64,000 nucleotides of DNA. Origin: Streptomyces sp. HUAS ZL42. GTDB taxonomy: Bacteria > Actinomycetota > Actinomycetes > Streptomycetales > Streptomycetaceae. Of this stretch, positions 1 through 10,660 are shown piece after piece. Numbering within the stretch: the first letter of the stretch is position 1; every line of letters starts with the position of its first letter. The stretch lies in NCBI RefSeq assembly GCF_040782645.1, contig NZ_CP160403.1, positions 1,240,001 through 1,304,000 of the forward strand, written 5' to 3'. Below the pieces are notes generated by a model. That model made no database searches and had not been told where the DNA came from. It worked only from the letters and a program-made list of their open reading frames with translations. Made by a program: the position numbers and the translations under genes.

Positions 1-566
1 ATGTTCTGGCCCCAGAAGAAGCAGATCCCGCAGGACTCGTCCGGGTAGTCGCCCAGCTCCACGGCCCACTTGGGCGCGCCGTCGCCCGTGTACCAGCTGT
101 CCGGGTCGAAGAGGTAGCGGGAGTAGAGGTCCTGGTGGAAGTCGGGGTAGACGCGGATGCCGGCGTCGAGGAACGCCCGCATCTGGTCCGTCGCGGCGGC
201 CAGGTACGCCGTGTCCACCTGGCCGCGCACCGGCTCGGCGTAGGCCCAGGAGAGCAGGAAGCGGACCGAGTTGCCGCCGCCGAGGGCGCGCAGCGCGGTC
301 GCCGACTTCTTCGCGTCGGTGACGGAGGCGAAGGGGAGTCCGTGGTTCTCGTCCAGCTTGGTCTCGCCGGAGACGTTGTAGCCGCGCAGCACGACCTCGC
401 GGCCCTGGCCGTCGGTGAAGCGGCCGCCTGAGACGGTCAGGGATGTGCCGTCGAACCAGAGGGAGTCGGGGAGGGTGGCGGCGGTGGCGGACGGGGTACC
501 CGCCACCGTCAGTGATCCGAAAAGGACAACCAGAACAACGAGCAGACGTGCCCGGATATTCGGCAT
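1..566 (-). CDS. Secreted GH5-type glycoside hydrolase (cellulase or endoglycosylceramidase-like), 3' end cut off
   Basis: The gene runs off the left edge, so only the first 188 residues are visible. It opens with a Sec signal peptide (MPNIRARLLVVLVVLFGSLT, then an Ala-rich cleavage region near residue 30), so the enzyme is predicted to be secreted. The following GRFTDGQGREVVLRGYNVSG segment and the later SVRFLLSW and VYPDFHQDLYSRY stretches match the start of the (beta/alpha)8 barrel in GH5 enzymes, especially the endoglycosylceramidase-like branch. The catalytic glutamates would lie in the missing part, so activity cannot be judged. The ATG at 566 has no clear Shine-Dalgarno sequence; a TTGACG hexamer (597-602, minus strand) lies about 30 bases upstream, which would fit a very short or absent leader. 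Substrate is not known from the sequence. Confidence 0.8.
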   Translation of the reverse strand, partial: MPNIRARLLVVLVVLFGSLTVAGTPSATAATLPDSLWFDGTSLTVSGGRFTDGQGREVVLRGYNVSGETKLDENHGLPFASVTDAKKSATALRALGGGNSVRFLLSWAYAEPVRGQVDTAYLAAATDQMRAFLDAGIRVYPDFHQDLYSRYLFDPDSWYTGDGAPKWAVELGDYPDESCGICFFWGQN

Positions 567-659
567 GTCCACTACAGTCGGGCGATTTCCGGACACCGTC
601 AATACTTCTGACTCTTGAGTAAGTTTCAGGAATTCGGGGTATGTTCCCTCTCTGCCGCC

Positions 660-2624
660 TCAACTCACCACTCGGCGCGTCACGTTCAACAAGTACTCCT
701 TACGGTTCAGCGGGTTGTGGTCGGTGCGGGGCCGCTCGGGCACCGTGCCGCGCGCGACAGGGGCGTAGTGGTCGAAGGCGCTCTCCAGTTCGCCCTCACC
801 GCGGGTCAGCCCGGGCAGTTGCTGCTCCAGCGCGTGCACATGGGCCGCGGGCACCGCACCCTCCAGCACGCACGACTCCCGGCGCGTCCCGGTCGTCTGC
901 GGCACGGCCCGCCGCCTGGCCAGCACCGGCAGCAGCGCGCCCAGCGTGTCCGCCGGGGCCTCGAGGCGGAAGCGGTGCATCGGCTCGTACACCTGTGTGC
1001 CCGCCCGGCGCAGCGCCTCGATCAGGACCAGCGGGGTCAGTCCGCGGAAGTCGGCGCCGGTGCTCGACATGCTCTTGTCGAAGCCCTGGTGGGCGTGGCT
1101 CTGCCGGGGCCAGTATCCGGAGTGGGTCATGGTCACCGCGCAGTCGGCGACCTGCCAGCCGTGCAGACCCTGGGCGAGCGTTTCGCGCACGGTGTCCTCG
1201 ACGGCCTTGAAGAAGGCGTACGGCATGGCCCCCAGCTCCACCTCGAGGCCGAAGCTCACGCCGGTCCCGGCCGGCGCCGGATCGACGCGCAGACCGACCG
1301 TGGCGAGGAACGGGTTCGGGTCCTTCTTGATGAACTCCACCGCCGCTCCCGTCCCGGACGGCCGCTCGATGCACAGGGGTGTCGTCCCGCGGAAGGCGAC
1401 GTCGAGGCCGTACTCGTCGGCGAGGGTGGCCTGGAGGACCTCCTTCTGCACCTCGCCGTAGAGGGACACGGAGATCTCCCGGCGCACCTCGTCGTGACGC
1501 AGGCCGATCAGCGGGTCCTGTTCGGTGAGCTGGGTGAGGGCGAGGTGCAGGGCCCCCCGGTCGGTGTCCCGGCCGGGCACGACCACGGTCTCGAGGGTGG
1601 GCGGGGCGAAGTGGTGCGCGGCCTGTTCGCGCGGTACGCCGAGGCAGTCGCCGATCCTGACGTCGGCGAGCCCCCACAGCCGGGCGATCCTCCCGGCCGG
1701 AGCCGCGTCGTCCCGGACGTCCGTGCCGTGGTCGAAGACACTGATCGCGGTGACCTTGCCCTCGGTGCGCGCCTCACCGAAAAGGACCTGGTCACGCGTG
1801 CGCAGCGTACCGGAGAACAACCGTGCGTACGCCACCTTCTCCCCCGCCGGGCCGCGCTCGACCTTGAACACCGTGCCCGAGAGCGGCCCGTCGGGATCGC
1901 CCTCGGCGGCGGGCAGCAGTCCCCTGATGCCGGAGATCAGCGCATCCACGCCCGCTCCTGTCGCCGCGGAGCCGAAGTACACCGGATGCACGAGGGCCCG
2001 GCGGGTCTGGGCGACGAGGGCCGCGTGCAGACGGTCGCGGGTGACGGTGTCGTCGACGTACGCGGCGAGCAGCTCGTCGTCGTGGTCGGCGAGGACGTCG
2101 GCGCCGCCGGGTCCGGGAAGGAACGCGGCCCGGCGGGTGCCGAGTGCGGCGACCTCGCCCATCGGTACGACCGCCGGCGTCAGGCGCTCGGCGATCGCCC
2201 GCAGGACGCCCTCGTACCGCGCCCCGCGGCGGTCGATCTTGTTGACGAAGATCAGGGTGGGGATGCGCAGCCGCCGCAGGGTCCGCATCAGCACACGCGT
2301 CTGCGCCTGCACACCCTCGACGGCCGAGACGACGAGCACGGCGCCGTCGAGCACGCCGAGCACCCGTTCCACCTCGGCGATGAAGTCCGGGTGACCGGGG
2401 GTGTCGATCAGGTTGACCGTCACGTCGTCCACCGGGAAGGAGACGACGGCGGACTTGATGGTGATGCCGCGCTGCCGCTCCAGCGCGAGGGTGTCGGTCT
2501 GCGTGCTGCCGGCGTCGACGCTGCCGATCTCGTCGATGATCCCGACCGAGTGCAGCAGCCGCTCGGTCAGGCTGGTCTTACCGGCGTCGACGTGCGCGAG
2601 GATCCCGAGGTTGAGCAAGTGCAC
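660..2624 (-). CDS. Otr(A)/Tet(M)-family ribosomal protection protein (tetracycline resistance-type GTPase)
   Basis: This 654-residue protein is an EF-G-like translational GTPase of the length typical for Tet(M)/Tet(O)/Otr(A). These proteins bind the ribosome and eject tetracycline. The G motifs are intact: AHVDAGKTSLTE (about residues 10-21), RGIT near 54, DTPGH near 75 and NKID near 129. EF-G domains III-V follow. The GTG start at 2624 is chosen because LNLGILAHVDAGK aligns with the family N-terminus and AAAGGA lies about 10 bases upstream. The gene is divergent from the molybdenum hydroxylase operon. A short upstream ORF with a strong ribosome binding site overlaps its start, which suggests translational or transcriptional attenuation. 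Whether it confers resistance in this host or serves as a self-protection or housekeeping factor cannot be told from sequence. Confidence 0.88.
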   Translation of the reverse strand: MHLLNLGILAHVDAGKTSLTERLLHSVGIIDEIGSVDAGSTQTDTLALERQRGITIKSAVVSFPVDDVTVNLIDTPGHPDFIAEVERVLGVLDGAVLVVSAVEGVQAQTRVLMRTLRRLRIPTLIFVNKIDRRGARYEGVLRAIAERLTPAVVPMGEVAALGTRRAAFLPGPGGADVLADHDDELLAAYVDDTVTRDRLHAALVAQTRRALVHPVYFGSAATGAGVDALISGIRGLLPAAEGDPDGPLSGTVFKVERGPAGEKVAYARLFSGTLRTRDQVLFGEARTEGKVTAISVFDHGTDVRDDAAPAGRIARLWGLADVRIGDCLGVPREQAAHHFAPPTLETVVVPGRDTDRGALHLALTQLTEQDPLIGLRHDEVRREISVSLYGEVQKEVLQATLADEYGLDVAFRGTTPLCIERPSGTGAAVEFIKKDPNPFLATVGLRVDPAPAGTGVSFGLEVELGAMPYAFFKAVEDTVRETLAQGLHGWQVADCAVTMTHSGYWPRQSHAHQGFDKSMSSTGADFRGLTPLVLIEALRRAGTQVYEPMHRFRLEAPADTLGALLPVLARRRAVPQTTGTRRESCVLEGAVPAAHVHALEQQLPGLTRGEGELESAFDHYAPVARGTVPERPRTDHNPLNRKEYLLNVTRRVVS

Positions 2625-2688
2625 GAGGCGTCATGTCCTTTGAAATGGGGGTCGTTCCTTCCTGGGCGGACATGAACGGTGCTCGCAT
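2578..2688 (-). promoter_or_regulatory. Upstream ORF overlapping the start of the ribosomal protection gene
   Basis: A 36-codon ORF (starting MRAPFMSAQEG, ending in an Arg-rich tail) begins at 2688 behind GAGGAG with a 5-base spacer, a better ribosome binding site than that of the main gene. It terminates 47 bases inside the main gene in another frame. Ribosomes translating it would cover the main gene's start region. Leader peptides control other ribosome-targeting resistance genes, so a regulatory role is a reasonable inference. Chance overlap in GC-rich DNA is the alternative. Confidence 0.4.
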
Positions 2689-2810
2689 TGCTGCTCCTCG
2701 CCTGGCTGCCGACTGAACCCGTGCAGTGCAACAGACCGGCACGCAGCCGGGCAATCGATTAACGCTCAACGAAGCCCGCCGCAGCACTCGCCGCTTCCCC
2801 GGTGCGGTCA

Positions 2811-2828
2811 TAGAGTGACGTACATCAC
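2811..2828 (+). promoter_or_regulatory. Predicted promoter -10 and CRP-like site before the molybdenum hydroxylase operon
   Basis: GTGA-N6-TCAC (2815-2828) is a perfect inverted repeat matching the core of CRP-family operators. It overlaps the end of TAGAGT (2811-2816), which fits the Streptomyces -10 consensus TAGRRT. No convincing -35 is visible. The first gene starts at 2880, about 50 bases downstream. A site over or just after the -10 suggests repression or a different transcription start; this is inference. Confidence 0.4.
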
Positions 2829-2879
2829 GATCAGCCGATGTTTCGCCTCTCATCCGCCCACACAGTCCCTGGAGGGCAC

Positions 2880-3346
2880 ATGACGCACATCTCGGTGAAG
2901 GTGGACGGCACGACGTACGAGGACGACGTGGAACCCCGTCTCCTCCTGATCCACTACCTGCGCGACCGCCTCGGCCTGACCGGCACCCCGATCGGCTGCG
3001 ACACCTCGAACTGCGGAACCTGCACGGTCGAGCTGGACGGCGCCGCCGTCAAGAGCTGCAGCGTGCTCGCCGTCCAGGCGGACGGGAGCGAGGTGACCAC
3101 CGTGCAGGGGCTGGCCCGTGACGGCGAGTGGACGGCCCTCCAGCGGGCCTTCCACGAGCGGCACGCGCTCCAGTGCGGCTACTGCACCCCGGGGATGATC
3201 ATGGCGGCCCGCGAACTGCTGCGCGAACACCCGCACCCCACGCCGGACGAGGTGCGGCACGGGCTGGAGGGCAACCTCTGCCGCTGCACCGGGTACCAGA
3301 ACATCGTGCGGGCCGTGCTGGACGTCTCCGAACAGGAGGTCACGGC

Positions 3347-3350
<4 letters not shown>
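2880..3350 (+). CDS. Molybdenum hydroxylase small subunit, two [2Fe-2S] clusters (CoxS-like)
   Basis: This 156-residue protein is the iron-sulfur subunit of a xanthine oxidase-family hydroxylase. The plant-type ferredoxin cluster is formed by the cysteines of GCDTSNCGTC (near residues 38-47) plus a downstream cysteine. The all-helical second cluster uses CGYCTPGM and CRCTG. It passes electrons from the molybdenum site of the large subunit to FAD in the medium subunit. The ATG at 2880 is preferred because GGAGGG lies four bases upstream and the family N-terminus starts here; a longer in-frame ORF extends to 2838 without support. Its stop overlaps the next start (ATGA), so the genes are translationally coupled. 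Gene order small-large-medium is typical of form II (CoxS-L-M) operons. Confidence 0.93.
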
Positions 3351-5709
<2,359 letters not shown>

Positions 5710-5713
<4 letters not shown>

Positions 5714-6564
5714 TTCCCCCCGCATTCGACTACGCCCGTCCCAGCACCGTCGACGAGGCGGTGCGCACGCTCGCAGACGCGGGCGAGGAGGCCAAGGTGC
5801 TGGCCGGCGGGCAGAGCCTGCTCGCGCTGATGAGGCTGCGGCTGGCCTTCCCGGAACTCGTCGTGGACGTCAACCGGATCCCCGAGCTGCGCGGGGTCCG
5901 CGAGGACGGCGACATGCTCGTCATCGGCGCGATGACCACGCACCACGACGTCATCGCGGACCCCCTGGTCCGGCGGCACGCCGGACTGCTGGCGGCCGCC
6001 ACCTCCACGGTCGCGGACCCGGCCGTACGGCGCCGGGGCACCCTCGGCGGCTCACTCGCGCACGCCGACCCGGCCGGTGACCTGCCCGCCGTCGTCCTGG
6101 CGCTGGACGCCGAGTTCGTCGCGCAGGGGCCGGGAGGCCGACGCACGATCGCCGCGCGGGACTTCTTCGTCGACTACCTGCAATCGGCTCTGGCGCCCGA
6201 CGAGTTGCTGCTGGAGGTCCGGATCCCGAAGGCGGACGGCTGGGGTTTCCGGTACGAGAAGTTCCACCGGGTCGCCCAGTCCTGGGCGACGGTCGGCGTG
6301 GCCGCGCTGGTGCGGCGCGACGACGGGCACATCACCGAGACACGGATCGCCCTGACCAACATGGGCGCCACGCCCCTGCGTGCCCCGGCCGCCGAACAGG
6401 CCATGTCCGGCGCCGGGGACGCGGACGCGGTGGCCCGGGCCGCGGAGGCCGCGGCGGAGGGCACCCATCCCTCCCAGGACACCGCGGCCTCGCCCGAGTA
6501 CCGGGCGCACCTTGCACGGGTCCTCACCAAGCGGGCGGTCCTGGCCGCCTCCGGAATGGGGTGA
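5710..6564 (+). CDS. Molybdenum hydroxylase medium subunit, FAD-binding (CoxM-like)
   Basis: This 284-residue flavoprotein has the FAD-binding domain of molybdopterin dehydrogenases (about residues 1-170) and the CO dehydrogenase flavoprotein C-terminal domain (about 175-280). VLAGGQSLLALMRLRL near residue 33 and RRRGTLGGSLAHADPAGDLP near 105 are the two characteristic FAD-contact motifs. It receives electrons from the Fe-S subunit and transfers them to an external acceptor. Its ATG overlaps the large-subunit stop (ATGA at 5710-5713), another sign of a translationally coupled operon. Length and motifs are normal, so it is likely functional. Confidence 0.92.
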
Positions 6565-6579
6565 GCGCCGATCACGCGG

Positions 6580-7455
6580 ATGGACGGCCCGGAGCAGGTG
6601 CGGGCCCGTCTGGAGGAGACGGGGTACCTCGTCGACGACGGGCTGGCCATCGCCTGCTTCCTGGCCCTCAGGCTGCACCGGCCGATCTTCTGCGAGGGCG
6701 ACGCGGGCGTGGGCAAGACCGCGCTCGCGTCCGCCCTCGCCGAAGCGCTCGGCGCGCCGCTGATCCGGCTGCAGTGCCACGAGGGCATCGACGCCGCGCA
6801 GGCCCTGTACGACTGGGACTTCCCGCGCCAGCTGCTCCATCTGCGGGCGGCCGAGGCGGCCGGGGTCTCCGACGCCGAACGCCTCGAGGGCGAGCTCTAC
6901 GACAGGCGTTTCCTGATCGCCCGGCCGCTGCTGCGGGCCCTGGAGACCCATCCGTCGGTGCTGCTCGTCGACGAGATCGACCGGGCCGACGACGAGTTCG
7001 AGGCGTTCCTCCTCGAACTGCTGTCGGAGTTCACGATCACGATCCCCGAACTGGGCACGCTGCGGGCCGAGGTGCCGCCGGTGGTCGTGCTCACCTCCAA
7101 CCGGACCCGCGAGGTGCACGACGCCCTGAAGCGGCGCTGCCTGTACCACTGGTTCGACCATCCCGGATTCGCCCGCGAACTCGCCATCGTGCGAAGGCGG
7201 TTGCCCGGCGTCTCGGCCCGGCTTGCCGAACAGGTCACCGCCCTGGTGCAGGCACTGCGCGCCGAGGACCTGGTGAAGCCACCGGGGGTCGCCGAGACCC
7301 TCGACTGGGCACAGGCACTGGACGCCCTCGGGGCGACCGAGGTGGACGCGGAACTGGCGGTGGCGACGCTGGGCTCGGTGCTGAAGTACCGGGAGGACGC
7401 CGAGCGAGCGCGGGGGCTCGACCTGGCGGCGGTACTCGCGGCGCGGGGGGCGTGA
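6580..7455 (+). CDS. MoxR-family AAA+ ATPase (CoxD-like)
   Basis: This 291-residue ATPase has Walker A GDAGVGKTA (about residues 40-48), Walker B LLVDEIDRAD near 130, and sensor-1 VVLTSNRTRE near 170, followed by the AAA lid. MoxR proteins act as chaperone-like maturation factors together with VWA-domain partners. In CO dehydrogenase operons CoxD helps assemble the metal active site, and a similar role here is inferred from its position behind the three structural genes. Start at ATG 6580, 15 bases after the medium-subunit stop. The stop overlaps the ATG of the following VWA gene, the usual partner. Confidence 0.9.
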   Translation: MDGPEQVRARLEETGYLVDDGLAIACFLALRLHRPIFCEGDAGVGKTALASALAEALGAPLIRLQCHEGIDAAQALYDWDFPRQLLHLRAAEAAGVSDAERLEGELYDRRFLIARPLLRALETHPSVLLVDEIDRADDEFEAFLLELLSEFTITIPELGTLRAEVPPVVVLTSNRTREVHDALKRRCLYHWFDHPGFARELAIVRRRLPGVSARLAEQVTALVQALRAEDLVKPPGVAETLDWAQALDALGATEVDAELAVATLGSVLKYREDAERARGLDLAAVLAARGA

Positions 7456-8567
7456 TGGGCATGCTCCCCGCCGACGCCGCCCTCCTGGGCTTCGCCCGCG
7501 CGCTGCGGGCGGCCGGGGTCGAGGCCAGTGCCGAGCGGGTGCACGCGTTCATACGGGCGGTGGACGTGCTGGGTCCAAAGGCGCGGGCGGACGTGTACTG
7601 GGCGGGGCGGCTCACCCTGTGCGGCGGCCGGGACGACCTCGACCGGTACGAGCGGGTGTTCGCGGCGTACTTCGGCGCCGGTGGTTCTCCGGGTCCGGTG
7701 GCGCGCACCGCTCCCCCGCCCCGGCTGCGGCTCGTCGTACGGGACGCTCCCGCCGAAGCCGGCCGGGGCAACGGGCCGCCCGCTCCGCCCGTCGCCGCCC
7801 TCGCCGGTTCCGCCGAGGTGCTGCGCCACCGGGACTTCGCCGAGCTGGACGCGGCCGAGCGGGCGCAGGTGCGGCGGCTGCTGGCCGCCCTCACTCTGCG
7901 CGGTCAGGCGCGGCGCACCCCTCGCCGGCGGCCGGCCCGGCGCGGTGACGTCGACCCGCGGCGGACGGTACGGGAGCTGCTGCGGCGCGGCGGGGAGCCC
8001 GCACTGCTGCGGCGGCACGCGCGGGCCGAGCGGCCGCGCCGGATCGTGCTGCTCGTGGACGTCAGCGGCTCCATGGCGCCGTACGCGGACGCTCTGCTGC
8101 GGTTCGCGCACGCCGCCGTGCGCGGCGCGCGGGCGGAGGCGTTCACGATCGGCACCCGGCTGACCCGGGTGACCAGGGAGCTGTCGCACCGCGATCCGGA
8201 CCTGGCGATGTCGGCGGTCGCGGCGGCGGTGCCCGACTGGCGCGGGGGTACCCGGCTGGGTGAGCTGCTGCGGGAGTTCCTGGACCGCTGGGGGCAGCGG
8301 GGCATGGCGCGCGGTGCGGTCGTGGTGCTGCTGTCGGACGGCTGGGAACGCGGTGATCCGCAGTTGCTCGCGGAACGGATGCGGCGTCTGCACCGGCTGG
8401 CGCACCGGGTGATCTGGGCCAATCCGCGCAAGGCGCGTCCCGGTTACGCGCCGCTGGCCGCCGGGATGGCGGCGGCGCTGCCGAGCGTGGACGCCTTCCT
8501 CGAAGGGCACAGCCTGGCCGCACTGGAGAAGCTGGCCGCCGTGGTGAGAGGAGCCGATGATGCGTGA
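7455..8567 (+). CDS. VWA-domain protein (CoxE-like maturation factor)
   Basis: This 370-residue protein carries a C-terminal von Willebrand factor A domain. LLVDVSGSMAPYADALL (about residue 196) supplies the MIDAS DxSxS metal site, and LLSDGWERGD near 290 contributes further. The N-terminal part (about 1-180) is helical, Arg/Ala-rich and matches the CoxE/YeaD2-type arrangement. CoxE works with the MoxR ATPase CoxD in cofactor insertion into molybdenum hydroxylases. The start ATG at 7455 shares its A with the MoxR stop. The 3' end overlaps the following xdhC-like gene by 11 bases, so expression is tightly linked. Confidence 0.85.
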   Translation: MGMLPADAALLGFARALRAAGVEASAERVHAFIRAVDVLGPKARADVYWAGRLTLCGGRDDLDRYERVFAAYFGAGGSPGPVARTAPPPRLRLVVRDAPAEAGRGNGPPAPPVAALAGSAEVLRHRDFAELDAAERAQVRRLLAALTLRGQARRTPRRRPARRGDVDPRRTVRELLRRGGEPALLRRHARAERPRRIVLLVDVSGSMAPYADALLRFAHAAVRGARAEAFTIGTRLTRVTRELSHRDPDLAMSAVAAAVPDWRGGTRLGELLREFLDRWGQRGMARGAVVVLLSDGWERGDPQLLAERMRRLHRLAHRVIWANPRKARPGYAPLAAGMAAALPSVDAFLEGHSLAALEKLAAVVRGADDA

Positions 8568-9669
8568 AATCCTGCCGGTGCTGAGCGGCTGGTACGCCGC
8601 GCACGCCCCCTTCGGTCTCGCCACCGTCGTCGCGGTCAGCCGCAGCGCGCCGCGCGATCCGGGCGCCGCCATGGCCGTGGGGCCGGACGACGAGGTCGTG
8701 GGCAGCGTGTCCGGGGGCTGTGTCGAGGGAGCGGTGTTCGAGCTGGCCCAGGAGGTCGTGGCGGACGGAGAGGCCCGCCTCGAGACCTTCGGCTACAGCG
8801 ACGAGGACGCGTTCGCCGTCGGGCTGACCTGCGGCGGCGAGATCACCGTGCTGGTGCGGCCCGTCACGCCCGAGCTGGATCCCGCCTTCGGCGCGGTCGC
8901 CGAGTCGGTCGCCGGGAGCCGCCCGGTGACGGTGGCGACGGTGACCGACGGACCCGCCCCGCGCGGGGCCACACTGGCCGTCTGGCCGGACCGGGTCAGC
9001 GGCACGCTGGGCACGGAGGGCCTGAACGTGGCGGTGACGGCCGACGCACGCGGCGAGCTCGCCCTCGGCGCCACGGGCGTACGGCACTACGGACCGCACG
9101 GGGAGCGGCGCGAGGACACCGTCTCCGTGTTCCTGCACTCCTTCGCGCCGCCGCCGCGCATGCTGGTCTTCGGCGCGATCGACTACGCGGCGGCGGTCGC
9201 CCGCATCGGCGACTTCCTCGGCTACCGGGTCACGGTCTGCGACGCCCGCCCGGTGTTCGCCACCCCCAAGCGGTTCCCGCCGGGAGTCGAAGTGATCGTG
9301 GACTGGCCGCACCGCTATCTGCGCGGCACGGACACCGACGAGCGCACGGTGATCTGCGTCCTGACCCACGACCCGAAGTTCGACGTGCCGCTGCTGGAGG
9401 AGGCGCTGCGCCGGCCGGCCGCCTACATCGGGGCGATGGGCAGTCGCCGTACCCATGACGACCGGACGAAGCGGCTCGTCGAGGCCGGGCTCACGGACGG
9501 AGAGCTGTCCCGGCTGCGCTCCCCGGTCGGGCTCGACCTCGGGGCCCGTACGCCCGAGGAGGTGGCCGTGTCCGTCGCGGCCGAGATCGTCGCGTTGCGC
9601 TGGGGCGGCAGCTGCGCCCCGCTGACGGCCACGGCGGGGGCGATCCACCCGTCGACCCAAGCCGGTTGA
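8557..9669 (+). CDS. XdhC/CoxI-family molybdenum cofactor maturation protein (CoxF-like)
   Basis: This 370-residue protein has the XdhC arrangement. The N-terminal domain contains SVSGGCVEGAV (about residues 50-60), with the conserved cysteine that interacts with sulfurated cofactor. The C-terminal Rossmann domain includes LVFGAIDYAAAVARIGDFLG and AYIGAMGSRRTHDDR. Family members bind and protect sulfurated molybdenum cofactor and deliver it to the apo-hydroxylase. Two adjacent ATGs (8557 and 8560) are possible starts behind GAGAGGAG. The gene overlaps the VWA gene by 11 bases. Placement supports a role in maturing the enzyme encoded just upstream. Confidence 0.88.
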   Translation: MMREILPVLSGWYAAHAPFGLATVVAVSRSAPRDPGAAMAVGPDDEVVGSVSGGCVEGAVFELAQEVVADGEARLETFGYSDEDAFAVGLTCGGEITVLVRPVTPELDPAFGAVAESVAGSRPVTVATVTDGPAPRGATLAVWPDRVSGTLGTEGLNVAVTADARGELALGATGVRHYGPHGERREDTVSVFLHSFAPPPRMLVFGAIDYAAAVARIGDFLGYRVTVCDARPVFATPKRFPPGVEVIVDWPHRYLRGTDTDERTVICVLTHDPKFDVPLLEEALRRPAAYIGAMGSRRTHDDRTKRLVEAGLTDGELSRLRSPVGLDLGARTPEEVAVSVAAEIVALRWGGSCAPLTATAGAIHPSTQAG

Positions 9670-9679
9670 GGAGGAAGAG

Positions 9680-10291
9680 ATGGAGCTGCACCACGAGTTC
9701 ACCGTGCCCCTGCCCGTCGACGAGGCATGGAACGCGCTGCTCGACATCGAGGGGGTCGCGCCCTGTATGCCCGGGGCGAGCGTGGACGACTACGACGGCA
9801 AGACCGTGAACGGCTCGGTCAAGGTCAAGGTGGGGCCGATCACGGTGGCGTACAAGGGCACCGCAGTCTTCGAGGAGCAGGACCCGACGGCACACCGCAT
9901 GGTCCTCGTCGCGAGCGGCCGGGAGACCCGCGGGCAGGGCACGGCGCGAGCCACCGTGACCAGCACGCTCAGCGAGCACGACGGAACCACCGCCGTGACC
10001 GTGGACACCGACCTGACGGTGACCGGGCGTCCTGCTCAGTTCGGCCGCGGGGTGCTGGGGGAGGTCGGCGACCGGCTGGTCGGCCAGTTCGCGGAGCGCC
10101 TGTCCGAGCGGCTGGCCGAGCCCCGCACCCGGCCCGCCGAGGTCGAGGAGATCCCCGACGAGCCTCTCGACCTGCTGCGCACCGCGGGACTGCCGGTCGC
10201 CAAGCGCCTCGCGGGTGCGGTGGGTGTGGCCGCCGCGGCCGTGGTCCTGGTGCTCGTGTTCGCGCGTCTCCGGCGCCGGCGGCGGGCCTGA
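9680..10291 (+). CDS. CoxG-like SRPBCC protein with C-terminal membrane anchor
   Basis: This 203-residue protein has a START/SRPBCC (CoxG) fold over about residues 1-150, beginning ELHHEFTVPLPVDEAWNALL and continuing PCMPGASVDDYDG, both characteristic of CO dehydrogenase subunit G proteins. A transmembrane helix (GVAAAAVVLVLVFARL) lies at the very C-terminus, followed by a run of arginines on the cytoplasmic side. CoxG recruits the hydroxylase to the membrane, where electrons can enter the respiratory chain; the tail anchor fits that role. ATG 9680 follows GAGGAGGAAGAG. It is the last gene of the operon; no clean terminator hairpin was identified. Confidence 0.88.
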   Translation: MELHHEFTVPLPVDEAWNALLDIEGVAPCMPGASVDDYDGKTVNGSVKVKVGPITVAYKGTAVFEEQDPTAHRMVLVASGRETRGQGTARATVTSTLSEHDGTTAVTVDTDLTVTGRPAQFGRGVLGEVGDRLVGQFAERLSERLAEPRTRPAEVEEIPDEPLDLLRTAGLPVAKRLAGAVGVAAAAVVLVLVFARLRRRRRA

Positions 10292-10660
10292 ACCGGCCGG
10301 TCCGCCCGGCCCTCCGGGACCGAGGCGGCCGGGCCGGGGACGGATCCGGCCCAGGTGGCGTCGTCGGCGCCGACCGCCTCGCGGAACACGTCCCGTGCCT
10401 CGGCAGGCAGGAACTTCCCGTGTGGGACGGGCCTTGCGGGGTGATCGCCGCACAACGGACGAGGCGAACACGCCTCTGCCCCGTCATGGCAAGGAGGTCC
10501 GTGACAGCGCACACTCGCAGCGCCCGGGCCGCATCCGTACGACTGGAGCGGCCCGGATCTTGTCTCTGCGGCCGGACACTGCCCACAGCACGAACGCGGG
10601 CAGCATCCCGTATCCGGCGTGGGCTCCCGGGCGGGCCGGAAGGGCGGGCCCGGGGCGCGA
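10292..10660. other. Intergenic region with no intact gene
   Basis: No complete coding sequence is supported. GC-rich partial hairpins directly after 10291 could end the upstream operon but are imperfect. A short minus-strand reading resembling the C-terminus of an aminoglycoside phosphotransferase is annotated separately. AAGGAGGTCC followed by GTG (about 10492-10503) looks like a ribosome binding site, but the reading after it has no recognisable protein character. Confidence 0.5.
10345..10425 (-). pseudogene. Possible remnant of an aminoglycoside phosphotransferase-like C-terminus
   Basis: On the minus strand this stretch reads HGKFLPAEARDVFREAVGAD followed by DATWAG. This resembles the C-terminal signature (LPAEAR..FR.A.G.DDATWARGRGW) seen in many Streptomyces phosphotransferase-family proteins. 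Neither the kinase core nor a start lies upstream, and the reading becomes low-complexity downstream. It would be a fossil fragment. The match is from memory and short, so confidence is low. Confidence 0.3.

Noticed and set aside
615..2675. Long plus-strand ORF of 686 codons opposite the ribosomal protection gene
   Set aside because: It is the antisense shadow of the resistance-type gene, with no recognisable domain; the minus strand shows full GTPase motifs.
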